Shown piece after piece: positions 12,977 through 21,312 of a DNA stretch of 64,000 nt; position 1 is the stretch's first letter, and each line of letters opens with the position of its first letter. The stretch comes from Murimonas intestini (GTDB lineage: Bacteria; Bacillota; Clostridia; Lachnospirales; Lachnospiraceae), in the NCBI GenBank assembly GCA_003148945.1, contig QGGY01000012.1, positions 1-64,000 on the forward strand, given 5' to 3'. The notes under the pieces are model-generated. The model had not been told where the DNA came from and did no database searches. It worked only from the letters and a program-made list of their open reading frames with translations. Position numbers and translations under genes: made by a program.

Positions 12977-13378
12977 TTACCTTTTTCTCTTCTCTATATA
13001 CTTCTTCAGAGGCACAGAGAGATATGCACCCAGTTTCAGGGTAAAAAGACCTAAAAATACAGCAACTACATTTCCCAGCTTCAGAAAATAGACCGCAAAA
13101 AACAGGGCAATGACCAGCACTGTCCTGATCACATACATCCTTCTCATATAACCCGAAGCGGCTTCCCCGTCTCTCTCAACAGCATTTTCAACACTCATGT
13201 TCATATGGAGCGCCATAAATACAGATATACCCACGCCTATCCACAATCCGGCGGTAAATGCCGCTTTGTCAGATGCCAGCCAGACAAATACAGCCTGGAA
13301 GAACACACCAAAACACAGAATGCCAATCAGCATGGTCTTGATGGTCATGTTCATGCTATTTATCCAGTTTCTTATCAT
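12977..13378 (-). CDS. atpI: ATP synthase subunit I-like membrane protein
   Basis: 133 residues with four hydrophobic segments (MLIGILCFGVFFQAVFVWLA; TAGLWIGVGISVFMALHM; VIRTVLVIALFFAVYFL; VVAVFLGLFTLKLGAYLSV) and a basic tail, matching ATP_synt_I (PF03899), a factor that helps c-ring assembly or ion supply in other bacteria. GGGAG lies 7 nt before the ATG, inside the end of atpZ, which it overlaps by 23 bp. Confidence 0.85.
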   Translation of the reverse strand: MIRNWINSMNMTIKTMLIGILCFGVFFQAVFVWLASDKAAFTAGLWIGVGISVFMALHMNMSVENAVERDGEAASGYMRRMYVIRTVLVIALFFAVYFLKLGNVVAVFLGLFTLKLGAYLSVPLKKYIEKRKR

Positions 13379-13595
13379 GATCTGACTCCCTTCCCTGAAT
13401 CTGCCTGATCAAAAGATAGCTGTTCCTTGCTCCCGCCAGTATGCCCAGGATCAGAAGGGGGATCGTGGTATACCACCCGAACTTTTCGTCCAGGAAATAC
13501 CCGACAAATACACACAGGATAACAGGCGCAAGCATACTGAGTCCCACCTGCGTCAGCATGGCCAGGGAGCGCATCACCTCTCTGTTTCCTTTCAT
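13356..13595 (-). CDS. atpZ: AtpZ/AtpI family protein
   Basis: 79 residues from the ATG at 13593-13595, which has GGAGGG 7 nt upstream; an upstream in-frame ATG at 13634 lacks a ribosome site. Two membrane helices (TQVGLSMLAPVILCVFVGYFL and TTIPLLILGILAGARNSYLLI) separated by DEKFGWYT are the AtpZ (PF09527) pattern. The family is the first gene of many Firmicute atp operons and has been linked to Mg2+ or assembly roles. It leads the operon, about 45 nt after the predicted start of transcription. Confidence 0.88.
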   Translation of the reverse strand: MKGNREVMRSLAMLTQVGLSMLAPVILCVFVGYFLDEKFGWYTTIPLLILGILAGARNSYLLIRQIQGRESDHDKKLDK

Positions 13596-13641
13596 ACATA
13601 TCCCTCCAGTATAGTCTTTACCATGCGGTAACATATACCTT

Positions 13642-13670
13642 ACTATATTACATTTTCGTGTAATTGTCTA
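13642..13670 (-). promoter_or_regulatory. Sigma-A-type promoter of the atp operon
   Basis: On the minus strand TAGACA (13665-13670), a 17-bp spacer and TATAGT (13642-13647), each one mismatch from consensus. It ends about 46 bp before the atpZ start. The rest of the 13596-13899 gap is AT-rich and, apart from the terminator at 13846-13898, shows nothing I can name. Confidence 0.65.
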
Positions 13671-13845
13671 GTGAATTACACCATAAATCATTATGTTTTT
13701 ATGATGTTTGTAACCATTATATACAATTTTTCAACAAGAATTTTATAATAATTTAACAATCTCTAAATATCCGCGCAAAAGCCCTTGTATTGTTTTTCTG
13801 CTGTAATATATAATGTCCTTTCCCAAAAATCTTATACATCAGAAG

Positions 13846-13898
13846 AAAAAAACTCACCCTCCACAGCTTTATAACAGCCGTGTAAAGTGAGTTTTTTT
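13846..13898. terminator. Bidirectional terminator after the fucU-like gene
   Basis: AAAAAACTCAC (13846-13856) pairs perfectly with GTGAGTTTTTT (from 13887), enclosing a second small stem (CACAGCT near 13863 against AGCCGTG near 13876, one G-U). A/T runs flank both sides, so it could stop transcription in either direction. It begins 2 bp after the mutarotase stop codon on the minus strand. Confidence 0.75.
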
Positions 13899-13899
13899 G

Positions 13900-14340
13900 T
13901 TATTCTACAACAACGCCCTTCTGGAGCATTACGTTCGCATAAAGCGCTTTTTCACTTGTAGCGATGATCGCATAGGCTGTTCTCGCCTCATCATAGAACT
14001 TGAAGCGCTCAATATTGCCCACTGCCTCAGCGCCTCTCTCATCGTATTTTTTGACGATTTCTTTGTATGTATCCCAGATCGGTGTTTCTACATCATCCCC
14101 TGCCATTACTTCCATAAGGTTCACAGGCTTTTCCACATATGTGTCCAGCGGGAATACTTTGAGGATCGCATCCAGTATTTCCGGCACGCCATGGCCGTCA
14201 CAGCGGATCACAACTGCATTCTTTCCCATGGATTCTGCGGGGAAATTTCCGTCAGAGATGACAAGGCGGTCACTGTGCCCCATCTCGCATAATACTTTTA
14301 AAAGCTCTGGTGATAAGATCTGTGGAATTCCTTTTAACAT
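13900..14340 (-). CDS. FucU/RbsD family sugar mutarotase
   Basis: 146 residues, the family length. MLKGIPQILSPELLKVLCEMGH, the SDGNFPAESMG strand and the C-terminal YGN-like segment (YANVMLQKGVV) follow L-fucose mutarotase (FucU) more closely than ribose pyranase (RbsD), which is shorter. His22 of EMGH and Asp near residue 30 correspond to the catalytic pocket. It would interconvert sugar anomers after uptake. It lies behind an rbs-type ABC operon but is separated from it by a terminator and has its own promoter. The sugar could be fucose, ribose or another; the sequence does not settle this. AGGAGG lies 8 nt before the ATG. Confidence 0.88.
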   Translation of the reverse strand: MLKGIPQILSPELLKVLCEMGHSDRLVISDGNFPAESMGKNAVVIRCDGHGVPEILDAILKVFPLDTYVEKPVNLMEVMAGDDVETPIWDTYKEIVKKYDERGAEAVGNIERFKFYDEARTAYAIIATSEKALYANVMLQKGVVVE

Positions 14341-14381
14341 TAATTTGTCCTCCTGATATTTTTATTTATATTCATATTAGT

Positions 14382-14410
14382 ATTATCAGACAGAAATTTA
14401 TTTCCGTCAA
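14382..14410 (-). promoter_or_regulatory. Promoter of the mutarotase gene
   Basis: Minus strand TTGACG (14405-14410), 17-bp spacer, GATAAT (14382-14387), about 42 bp before the ATG. It lies just after the terminator of the binding-protein gene, so the mutarotase can be expressed separately. Confidence 0.55.
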
Positions 14411-14426
14411 GAATTTTAAAAAGAAA

Positions 14427-14446
14427 GCCGCCGCAGATGCGGCGGC
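14427..14446 (-). terminator. Rho-independent terminator of the sugar ABC operon
   Basis: GC-only stem GCCGCCGCA/TGCGGCGGC followed on the minus strand by a U-rich tract (TTTCTTTTT). It lies about 60 bp after the stop of the substrate-binding lipoprotein gene. Confidence 0.85.
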
Positions 14447-14505
14447 CTCCCTGAGTCCTGTCTCTGTTACTATTTAATTTTCAAATACACTCTGGTATAT
14501 ATGGA

Positions 14506-15795
14506 TTATTCATACAGACATGGAGCGATCTCATCACTTTCCATGTTGTCCTTTGTATACCATAAGCATCCTGTGTCAACATCTTCTACTTTTTCGCCCT
14601 TAGCTGCTTTTGCTGCTAATTCAACAGCTTTGTAGCCGATCTGTACAGGGTTCTGTGTGATAGAACCAGCGAAGATACCGTCTTTGATAGCCTGTAACTG
14701 GATCTTACCTGAGTCAAATCCTACGCCGACAGCTTTTCTGTCAGAATTTTCGCCAAGTACCTGTAAGCTCTCATTAGCTGTTATAGTATTCTTAGCTGCG
14801 AACTCATTAGAGCCGTAAACTGCGATCAGGTCTTTCTTGTTCAGAAGTGTGCTTGCTACTGTTACGCATGCTGCATCATCAACTGTTGCAGGGATGCCAA
14901 CTTCGATAATAACTTTTGCGCCGTCAACTTTTTTGTTGTATTTGTCATGTCCTTCTACAGATGCCTTGTCTTCTCCGATCAGAGTAACCATTTTGTCAAT
15001 GAAGCCAGCTGTACGGTCACCGATAGACTGGGATGTAGCATCCTGGGATACAACACCGATCCTTACTGTATCTGCAGGGTCTGTTACCTGGTCTTTGATC
15101 AGTTCATACATATGGTCTGCTGCCAGTTCTCCTGCTGCATAGTTGTCTGTAGCTGCATTTGCAACAACAACTTTTGATCCAGGAACACCTGAGTCAAATC
15201 CTACAACGGGGATGTCTGTGGATTCCAGAGCGCCTTCAACAGAAGCCGGATCAAGTGCTGCAAGACAGATTGCACTCGGTTTCTTGTTGATAGCATTATT
15301 CAGCTGCTCAACCTGCTCTGCAACTGCACTTTCATTCTGCGGTCCAACAAAGTTTGTGCCAGCCAGTCCTAAATCTTCTGCTGCTCTCTCTGTACCTAAT
15401 TTAACAGCTTTCCAGAAGTCATGCTGGAAACCTTTTGCTACGATCTCTATAGTAACATCACTGTAATCTCCAGCTGCTCCGGCTGCTTCTGTTTCTTTAG
15501 CATCGTCTTTCTTAGCTTCTGTAGCTGCTTCTGTCTCTTCTTTAGCTTCAGTTTTAGCTTCTGTAGCTGCCTCTGTCTCTTCTTTAGCTTCAGTCTTAGC
15601 TTCTGTAGCTGCCTCTGTTTCTTCTTTGGCTTCAGTCTTAGCTTCTGTTTTAGCTTCTGTCTCTTTAGCTGCCTCTGTCTTAGCTTCTGTTGTCTTAGCT
15701 GCCTCTGTTGTCTTCTTGTCTGAATTTCCGCATCCTGCTATCATTGCTGCTGCCATGGATACACAGAGAATTGTGCTGATTACTTTACGTTTCAT
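14506..15795 (-). CDS. Sugar ABC transporter substrate-binding lipoprotein
   Basis: 429 residues. A lipoprotein signal peptide ends in MIAGC, with Cys22 as the lipidated residue. Residues 29-107 are a Thr/Glu/Ala/Lys spacer made of near-identical 14-residue units. From about residue 110 a type 1 periplasmic-binding fold (Peripla_BP_4, RbsB-like) follows, with EIVAKGFQHDFWKAVKLG, the CLAALDP segment and VGFDSG. The spacer would hold the sugar-binding domain away from the membrane, through the thick wall. It is the last gene of the rbsA-rbsC-type operon and is followed by a strong terminator. RbsB-type proteins bind pentoses or hexoses; the exact sugar is not evident. Confidence 0.92.
   Translation of the reverse strand: MKRKVISTILCVSMAAAMIAGCGNSDKKTTEAAKTTEAKTEAAKETEAKTEAKTEAKEETEAATEAKTEAKEETEAATEAKTEAKEETEAATEAKKDDAKETEAAGAAGDYSDVTIEIVAKGFQHDFWKAVKLGTERAAEDLGLAGTNFVGPQNESAVAEQVEQLNNAINKKPSAICLAALDPASVEGALESTDIPVVGFDSGVPGSKVVVANAATDNYAAGELAADHMYELIKDQVTDPADTVRIGVVSQDATSQSIGDRTAGFIDKMVTLIGEDKASVEGHDKYNKKVDGAKVIIEVGIPATVDDAACVTVASTLLNKKDLIAVYGSNEFAAKNTITANESLQVLGENSDRKAVGVGFDSGKIQLQAIKDGIFAGSITQNPVQIGYKAVELAAKAAKGEKVEDVDTGCLWYTKDNMESDEIAPCLYE
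15475..15711 (-). repeat. 42-bp tandem repeat coding a T/E/A/K spacer
   Basis: Encodes residues 29-107 of the lipoprotein, in which TEAKTEAKEETEAA recurs three times in succession with shorter TEAK variants at each end. At nucleotide level the units are nearly identical 42-bp copies, a candidate for copy-number variation between strains. Confidence 0.85.
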
Positions 15796-15878
15796 TTTTA
15801 ATTCCTCCCTTAAACTATTTTTAGTTTTCTATATAATCCCCGGCAGTCTCTGCTGCCGGAAGTATTATATCGTTTCAA

Positions 15879-16868
15879 TTACTGTTTTCTTCTGTTTACC
15901 ACGTCGGCAAATACTGCCACGATCAGTACAAATCCAGTGATGAACAGCTGCCAGTGAGGCTGAAGGCCTACAAATGGAAGTCCTGTCTTAAGTACTGACA
16001 TGATAAATACACCGATCAGGGTACCTGCGATGGAACCAACACCTCCTGAAAGAGATGTTCCGCCGATAACAACACCTGCAATGGCATCCAGCTCAAATCC
16101 GTTTCCTGTTCCAGGCATCAGAGTTGAATATGTAGCCGCATATGAAATACCTGCGAGTGCAGCGAAAAATCCGCTTATCACAAATGCCAGAGTTTCCCAT
16201 TTTACAACATTCACACCGGAGAGCCTGGTCGCTTCTTTATTACTTCCAAGAGCCAGGATATAACGTCCCGGACGTGTCTTGTTGAGAAGCACTGCCATTA
16301 AGATCGCCATAATTATCAGAAGAATAAATCCTGTGGGAATACCTGCTGTAGGAAGCCCCTCGCCTTTCAGCTTAAAGATATTCCTGAACCATCCGCCCAC
16401 ATCATTTGTCTGCGGGAATGTAACACTTGCTGTTCCTGTGACGATAGAGCCAAGTCCTCTTGTGATCATCATAGTACCCAGAGTTGCAATAAATGCCGGA
16501 AGCCCCATTATAGAAACCATAAGGCCGTTGGCAAGTCCGAACAGGCAGCCGATAAGCAGAGTAATGATCAGGCAAAGCGCCATAGGAAGCCCTGCTTTCA
16601 TAAACAGTGTTCCGCCGATCAGAGAACAGCAGATACACAGTGTACCAATGGACAGGTCGATTCCGCCTGTGATAATAACAAAGGTAACACCTATTGCCAT
16701 AAATCCGATATAATAAGATGAATCCAGTATGTTTACAAATGTGCTGTACTGGAAGAAATTACTTCCTGCAAAGCTGAAGAAGATAAACAACACTACTAAT
16801 GCACCGATGGCTACCAGTTTCTGGGTGCCGATCGCATCAAAAATTCCTTTTTTACCTGTTTTTTCCAT
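15879..16868 (-). CDS. Sugar ABC transporter permease, RbsC type
   Basis: 329 residues, strongly hydrophobic with eight to ten membrane helices. It carries the family signature GGIDLSIGTLCICCS near residue 70, the MGLPAFIATLGTMMITRGLG helix, and GSNKEATRLSGVNV, the EAA-like loop that contacts the ATPase. The C-terminal GVFIMSVLKTGLPFVGLQP helix pair is typical of BPD_transp_2. It sits 17 bp after the ATPase gene and 83 bp before the binding-protein gene. Confidence 0.94.
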   Translation of the reverse strand: MEKTGKKGIFDAIGTQKLVAIGALVVLFIFFSFAGSNFFQYSTFVNILDSSYYIGFMAIGVTFVIITGGIDLSIGTLCICCSLIGGTLFMKAGLPMALCLIITLLIGCLFGLANGLMVSIMGLPAFIATLGTMMITRGLGSIVTGTASVTFPQTNDVGGWFRNIFKLKGEGLPTAGIPTGFILLIIMAILMAVLLNKTRPGRYILALGSNKEATRLSGVNVVKWETLAFVISGFFAALAGISYAATYSTLMPGTGNGFELDAIAGVVIGGTSLSGGVGSIAGTLIGVFIMSVLKTGLPFVGLQPHWQLFITGFVLIVAVFADVVNRRKQ

Positions 16869-16885
16869 TTTATTAACCCTCCTGA

Positions 16886-18394
16886 TTACTCTCTTAAAGT
16901 TGCCGCATGCATAATGCTTTCCTGAGTTGCCTCTGCGATCCCTATTTCACCTGTTTTCCTGCCCTCGCACATGACCACGATCCTGTCACTCATACGCAGG
17001 ATCTCTGTCAGCTCGGAAGAGATCATTATAATGGATTTCCCCTGTTTGACAAGATCATTCATCAGTGAATAGATCTCACTCTTAGCGCCTACATCAATAC
17101 CTCTTGTGGGCTCATCAAAAATCAGGATATCACAGTTCCTGGTCAGCCATTTTGCAATAACAACTTTCTGCTGGTTACCACCGGAAAGGTTTTTCACTTT
17201 CTGTTCAATTGAAGGCGTCTTTGTCTTCAGCGCATCCACATATTTTTTAGTGATTTCTTTTTCTTTCTTATTGTTAACAAATATACCGTTCGTAAAATTC
17301 TCCAGAGATGCCATGGTAGTATTCTCTGCAACAGTCTTGTCAACAACCACGCCGTACCGTTTTCTGTCTTCTGACAAATAACCGATACCTGCCTGTACCG
17401 CATCCTGAGGAGATTTAATATTTACCTTCTTGCCATTGACATAGATTTCCCCGCTGTCTTTTTTATCAGCGCCAAACAATGCCCTGGCGGTCTCTGTCCT
17501 GCCGGCTCCCATCAGCCCGGAAAATCCCAGGATCTCTCCCTTATGCAGTTCAAAGCTTACATCCCTGACCATCTTTCCGGCATTGAGATGTTCAACCTTT
17601 AATACTACAGGGGCATTCTTAGGTACATTGCTCTCTGTCTTTGGATCTTCATAAATGACACGGCCAACCATCATATTAATAATATCATCTTTAGTCGTAT
17701 CTTTTGTGACAACTGTTCCCACATATTCACCGTCACGCATTACTGTAACGCGGTCCGTGATCCTCTTTATTTCATCCATCCTGTGAGAGATATAGATAAT
17801 ACCTATATTCTTCTTTCTCAGGTCCTCAATGATCTTAAATAATTCGGTGATCTCTGCATCTGTCAGGGCCGCTGTGGGCTCATCAAATACAATTACCTTG
17901 GCATCAGTTGAGATAGCCTTGGCAATCTCACACATCTGCTGGCGTCCGACTGTCAGCCGTCCCATTGTCTCTTTCGGATCAATATCAATATTTAACAGTT
18001 TAAAAAGCTTCGCAGCTTCTTCGTTCATCTTCCTGTCATTGATCATTTTTCCGTTCATACTCTCGCGGCCAATAAATATGTTCTGTGCAACTGTCAGATG
18101 GTTCATCATATTCAGTTCCTGATGCACGATTACTATTCCGGCCGTCTGGGCTTCTTTAGGGGTCTTAAACTCTACTTCTTTTCCTTCGAAAGTAATAGTG
18201 CCCTTGTCCTTTGCATAGATTCCGGTCAGCACCTTCATCAATGTGGATTTACCTGCACCATTTTCTCCCATCAGGGCATGTACCTCGCCTTTTCTCAGCT
18301 CCAGGTTTACTTCCTTCAAGGCATGTACACCAGGAAAAGACTTGTCAATACCCTTCATTGTTAAAATTACGTCGCCCACCTTTTCACCTTCCAT
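16886..18394 (-). CDS. Sugar ABC transporter ATP-binding protein, RbsA type
   Basis: About 502 residues with two fused ABC domains. First domain: Walker A GENGAGKST near residue 43, signature LTVGRQQMCEIAKA and Walker B VIVFDEPTAAL. Second domain: a degenerate Walker A (GLMGAGRTE), signature LSGGNQQKVVIAKW and Walker B LIFDEPTRGID. This layout is standard for RbsA/MglA/XylG. Start uncertain: ATG 18394 has AGGGA too close, whereas in-frame GTG 18379 has GGAAGG 7 nt upstream and gives a more typical N-terminus. A promoter and a long hairpin separate it from the upstream sensor genes. Confidence 0.93.
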   Translation of the reverse strand: MEGEKVGDVILTMKGIDKSFPGVHALKEVNLELRKGEVHALMGENGAGKSTLMKVLTGIYAKDKGTITFEGKEVEFKTPKEAQTAGIVIVHQELNMMNHLTVAQNIFIGRESMNGKMINDRKMNEEAAKLFKLLNIDIDPKETMGRLTVGRQQMCEIAKAISTDAKVIVFDEPTAALTDAEITELFKIIEDLRKKNIGIIYISHRMDEIKRITDRVTVMRDGEYVGTVVTKDTTKDDIINMMVGRVIYEDPKTESNVPKNAPVVLKVEHLNAGKMVRDVSFELHKGEILGFSGLMGAGRTETARALFGADKKDSGEIYVNGKKVNIKSPQDAVQAGIGYLSEDRKRYGVVVDKTVAENTTMASLENFTNGIFVNNKKEKEITKKYVDALKTKTPSIEQKVKNLSGGNQQKVVIAKWLTRNCDILIFDEPTRGIDVGAKSEIYSLMNDLVKQGKSIIMISSELTEILRMSDRIVVMCEGRKTGEIGIAEATQESIMHAATLRE

Positions 18395-18434
18395 TCCCTA
18401 TCGATTTTCACATATATCACATCAGCTTATGAAT

Positions 18435-18463
18435 ATTTTATGACCAAATTGTTAATAAATCAA
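18435..18463 (-). promoter_or_regulatory. Predicted promoter of the rbsA-type operon
   Basis: Minus strand TTGATT (18458-18463), 17-bp spacer, TAAAAT (18435-18440). It lies between the 20-bp hairpin and the ATPase start, about 40 bp before the start codon, so the transporter genes can be expressed apart from the sensor genes. Confidence 0.55.
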
Positions 18464-18478
18464 TGGAATATATTCTGA

Positions 18479-18522
18479 GAAAGGGTAAAAATTTTACTCA
18501 CCAGTAAAATTTTTACCCTTTC
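18479..18522. other. Perfect 20-bp inverted repeat with 4-nt loop
   Basis: GAAAGGGTAAAAATTTTACT (18479-18498) is repeated exactly in inverse at 18503-18522 around a CACC loop. It begins 5 bp after the stop codon of the tethered binding-protein gene. It is AT-rich with no U-run behind it, so it is not a textbook terminator; it may act as an mRNA stabiliser/processing site between the sensor and transporter cistrons, or as a DNA operator. Confidence 0.85.
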
Positions 18523-18527
18523 GTCCA

Positions 18528-19517
18528 TCACTTTGCCAGAAACGGAAACAGCAGTTTCTGGTTTTCTTCTGTATACATATTTCCTTTTGTAATTTCTTCC
18601 GAGCCTGAATCTACCGTGGGATCTACAGCTGTATTATAGATCACCTCGACTGATTTCTGGACAGCCAGATATCCCATATTAAATGGCTTCTGCACCACGA
18701 TCCCTTTAAATATGCCGGCTTCCAGAAGCTGTATCTCTTCCAGAGAGCTGTCAAAGCCTACCATGACGATCTCATCCTCCAGACCCATATCCTTTACCGC
18801 CCTGGCCGCGCCGACTGCTGAATATTCATTCAGCCCCGCTATTGCATTTATTTCAGGATGCTCCTCCAGCAGCTGCTGAGTCACCTTGTATGCCTTGTCA
18901 TAATCGGAATCACAGAAAACAGCGGGAAGAATACGGTCCTCATATCCCTCCAGCCCCTCCCGCAGCCCTTTTTCACGTTCCATAGCCGTAGAGGATTCCC
19001 TCACATGTGACACGATCCCTATGACCGGGTCCTCAGGAAGATATTTTCTGAGCAGCTCCCCCAACTTTTTCCCGGCTTCCGTATTATTTGTGCACACAAG
19101 TGTCTCTCCAAGCGGCTCTTCCATAGAAGAGTCAACCAGTATGAGATGTATTCCCGCTTTCACGATCTGTTTTGCGGCCTCGGTGGATTCCGTATAACTG
19201 CATGGGGACAGTATGATCGCATCCGGCCTCTCCTCAATTGACTGCCTGATGATCTCATTTTGTTTTTCTACATCACCCTCCGAGGACGGGCCTGCTATTT
19301 TGAGGTTAATATCATACTCCTTAGCGGCCGCCTGAGCCCCAAGCGCCAGTGACCCCCAGAAATCAGAATTATCCTGTACTTTCGGAATATATATAACATC
19401 CAGTTTGCCGCCTCTGCTCTGCCAGGACTTAGCAGCAAAAGCCAGGACTACGATGAGCAGTCCCCCCAGAGCAGCTGCAATTATAATATAAAATTTAGAA
19501 TTCTTATACTTTCCCAT
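18528..19517 (-). CDS. Membrane-tethered sugar-binding protein, sensor accessory
   Basis: About 329 residues from the ATG at 19515-19517, which has GAGG about 10 nt upstream and overlaps the kinase stop by 14 bp; a 12-residue longer frame is open. One N-terminal helix (FYIIIAAALGGLLIVVLAFA) has no lipobox and is likely uncleaved. The rest is a Peripla_BP_4 fold (NSDFWGSLALGAQAAAKEY, AIILSPCSYTES, MVGFDSSLEEIQLLEAG). It is the third gene of a response regulator-kinase-binding protein unit, so I infer that it presents a bound sugar to the extracellular part of the adjacent histidine kinase rather than serving uptake. Confidence 0.85.
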   Translation of the reverse strand: MGKYKNSKFYIIIAAALGGLLIVVLAFAAKSWQSRGGKLDVIYIPKVQDNSDFWGSLALGAQAAAKEYDINLKIAGPSSEGDVEKQNEIIRQSIEERPDAIILSPCSYTESTEAAKQIVKAGIHLILVDSSMEEPLGETLVCTNNTEAGKKLGELLRKYLPEDPVIGIVSHVRESSTAMEREKGLREGLEGYEDRILPAVFCDSDYDKAYKVTQQLLEEHPEINAIAGLNEYSAVGAARAVKDMGLEDEIVMVGFDSSLEEIQLLEAGIFKGIVVQKPFNMGYLAVQKSVEVIYNTAVDPTVDSGSEEITKGNMYTEENQKLLFPFLAK

Positions 19518-21309
19518 CTTTCGGCTGCCTCTCTTCTTCAGGTATACTGACAAACACTGTAGTCCCTACCCCCCTGACAGATTTATACTTCAGGCCGGAT
19601 TCCTGACCATAGTAAAGCTGAAGCCTGTGGTGCACATTATAGACCCCCACATGATTTGATTTATGGTTTGGCACCTTCTGGTCCAGGATATGTTCTACCG
19701 CCTCCTGCTCCATGCCTGCGCCGTTGTCGCTGATGATAAGAACTATTTTTCCGTCAGACCTGCCCCCCATAATGGAGATCATCCCTTTTCCATCTATGTA
19801 TTTTATTCCGTGATAGATAGAATTTTCTACCAGAGGCTGTATGACCAGCTTTACTATGTGGCACTTGAGGATGTCCTCATCCACATCGATCACAAACTCC
19901 AGCTGATCTCTGTATCTCATTTTCTGTATCGTAAGATAGCTTCTTGTATATTCAATCTCCTGGGCTATAGTCACCACCTCGTCTTCATTGCTTATACTCT
20001 GCCTGAACAGCTTGGCCAGAGATGAGGTCATCAGAACCACCTCTTCATTTTTACCGCTCTCTGCCATCCATATGATAGAATCCAGCGTATTATAGAGGAA
20101 GTGCGGATTTATCTGGGACTGGAGAGCCCTCAGCTCATTTTTACGCTTCTCTCTCTGCTCCTGGATATTTTCATCCATAAGCTGCTGAATCTTCTCAGTC
20201 ATGATATTAAATGAATTGCCAAGGCTGGAGATCTCATTATTCCCCCTGGCAGTCACCGCCTGATTATCAAACTTGCCTTTCTGGACCTGGATCATGGCTC
20301 CTTCCAGTTCCCGGATGGGCTTTGTGATCGCCCTGGAAATAAACATTGACAGGACAATAGCCAGAAGACTCAGCAGAAGCGCCGTCAATCCATACAGGGT
20401 CTTTGTCCCCTCCCGGTCCTTCATCAGCTCATCTAAATATGCCACTCCCACGACCTTCCATCCTGTCTCTCTGGAGCTACATACCGTGTACAGTTTGCTG
20501 TTGTTTCCTTCATCAGTAATAAAGCTTCCGTTTTCCTGCTCCAGGACCTTCCCGTTCCACTCCGTCTTGAGCCCGCTGTAGATCAGCTGCTGCTGAGGAT
20601 GATAAATATAACTCCCGTCTTCACTCAGAATAAATAAGTATCCCCTGTCCCCCAGGCTTACCCTTTCACAAAGGCCGCTTATAGAACTATAATTCAGGTC
20701 TATGAAAAAGATTCCTTCCTTCTCCTGTGTTTTTGGATTTAACAGCGCCCTGCTCAGAGTAACCACCCAGGTATAGGCGCCTGAGATGGCATTCTGTACA
20801 TGAGAGGACGACACCACTGAAGAACCGTTTGCCTTCATGGTATCCTTGTACCAGTCCATATCTTTTATATCTGCATTGGGATTCAGGGCAGATTTCCCCC
20901 TGTTCAGATACATTTTTCCATTATCCGCCAGTACGGCGATATTGCAGATATCTGTCCTCGTATCAATCAGGGTCTTAAACTGCTGCCCTACCTTATCCTT
21001 CATTTCCTCCTGATTCTCATCGTCCCCGAAAAGATACTGGGACACATCAGGATTCCCCACTACCATCATGGAAATAGTCTCCATGTAGCCAATGTAAGAA
21101 TCCAGGTCAGCATTTATCTGTTCAATAAGCTGCATTGTATATTCCTCAGAATTGCGCAGTACTGTCTTCTCTGTATAATTCAGGGATATCAGCAAAAATA
21201 CCGCCAGCGCCAGTGTGATTACTATCAGAAACGGAAGCAGGATCGCATCCTGGATACTTTTAAAATGCCAGATAATATTCTGGACTCTCTTCTTAAAATG
21301 CTGCTTCAT
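19504..21309 (-). CDS. YesM-type sensor histidine kinase
   Basis: 601 residues. Membrane helix at about 21-43, a long extracellular Cache-like sensor region (about 45-300), a second helix at about 305-325, then HAMP (AITKPIRELEGAMIQVQKG). The His_kinase domain has the phosphoacceptor in QINPHFLYNTLD (His403). The HATPase_c domain shows the N box (IQPLVENSIYHG) and DNGAGM. This is the LytS/YesM class that pairs with AraC-type response regulators. It starts 3 bp after the regulator gene and overlaps the tethered binding protein, a tight three-gene sensory unit. Confidence 0.93.
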   Translation of the reverse strand: MKQHFKKRVQNIIWHFKSIQDAILLPFLIVITLALAVFLLISLNYTEKTVLRNSEEYTMQLIEQINADLDSYIGYMETISMMVVGNPDVSQYLFGDDENQEEMKDKVGQQFKTLIDTRTDICNIAVLADNGKMYLNRGKSALNPNADIKDMDWYKDTMKANGSSVVSSSHVQNAISGAYTWVVTLSRALLNPKTQEKEGIFFIDLNYSSISGLCERVSLGDRGYLFILSEDGSYIYHPQQQLIYSGLKTEWNGKVLEQENGSFITDEGNNSKLYTVCSSRETGWKVVGVAYLDELMKDREGTKTLYGLTALLLSLLAIVLSMFISRAITKPIRELEGAMIQVQKGKFDNQAVTARGNNEISSLGNSFNIMTEKIQQLMDENIQEQREKRKNELRALQSQINPHFLYNTLDSIIWMAESGKNEEVVLMTSSLAKLFRQSISNEDEVVTIAQEIEYTRSYLTIQKMRYRDQLEFVIDVDEDILKCHIVKLVIQPLVENSIYHGIKYIDGKGMISIMGGRSDGKIVLIISDNGAGMEQEAVEHILDQKVPNHKSNHVGVYNVHHRLQLYYGQESGLKYKSVRGVGTTVFVSIPEEERQPKDGKV

Positions 21310-21312
21310 TTG

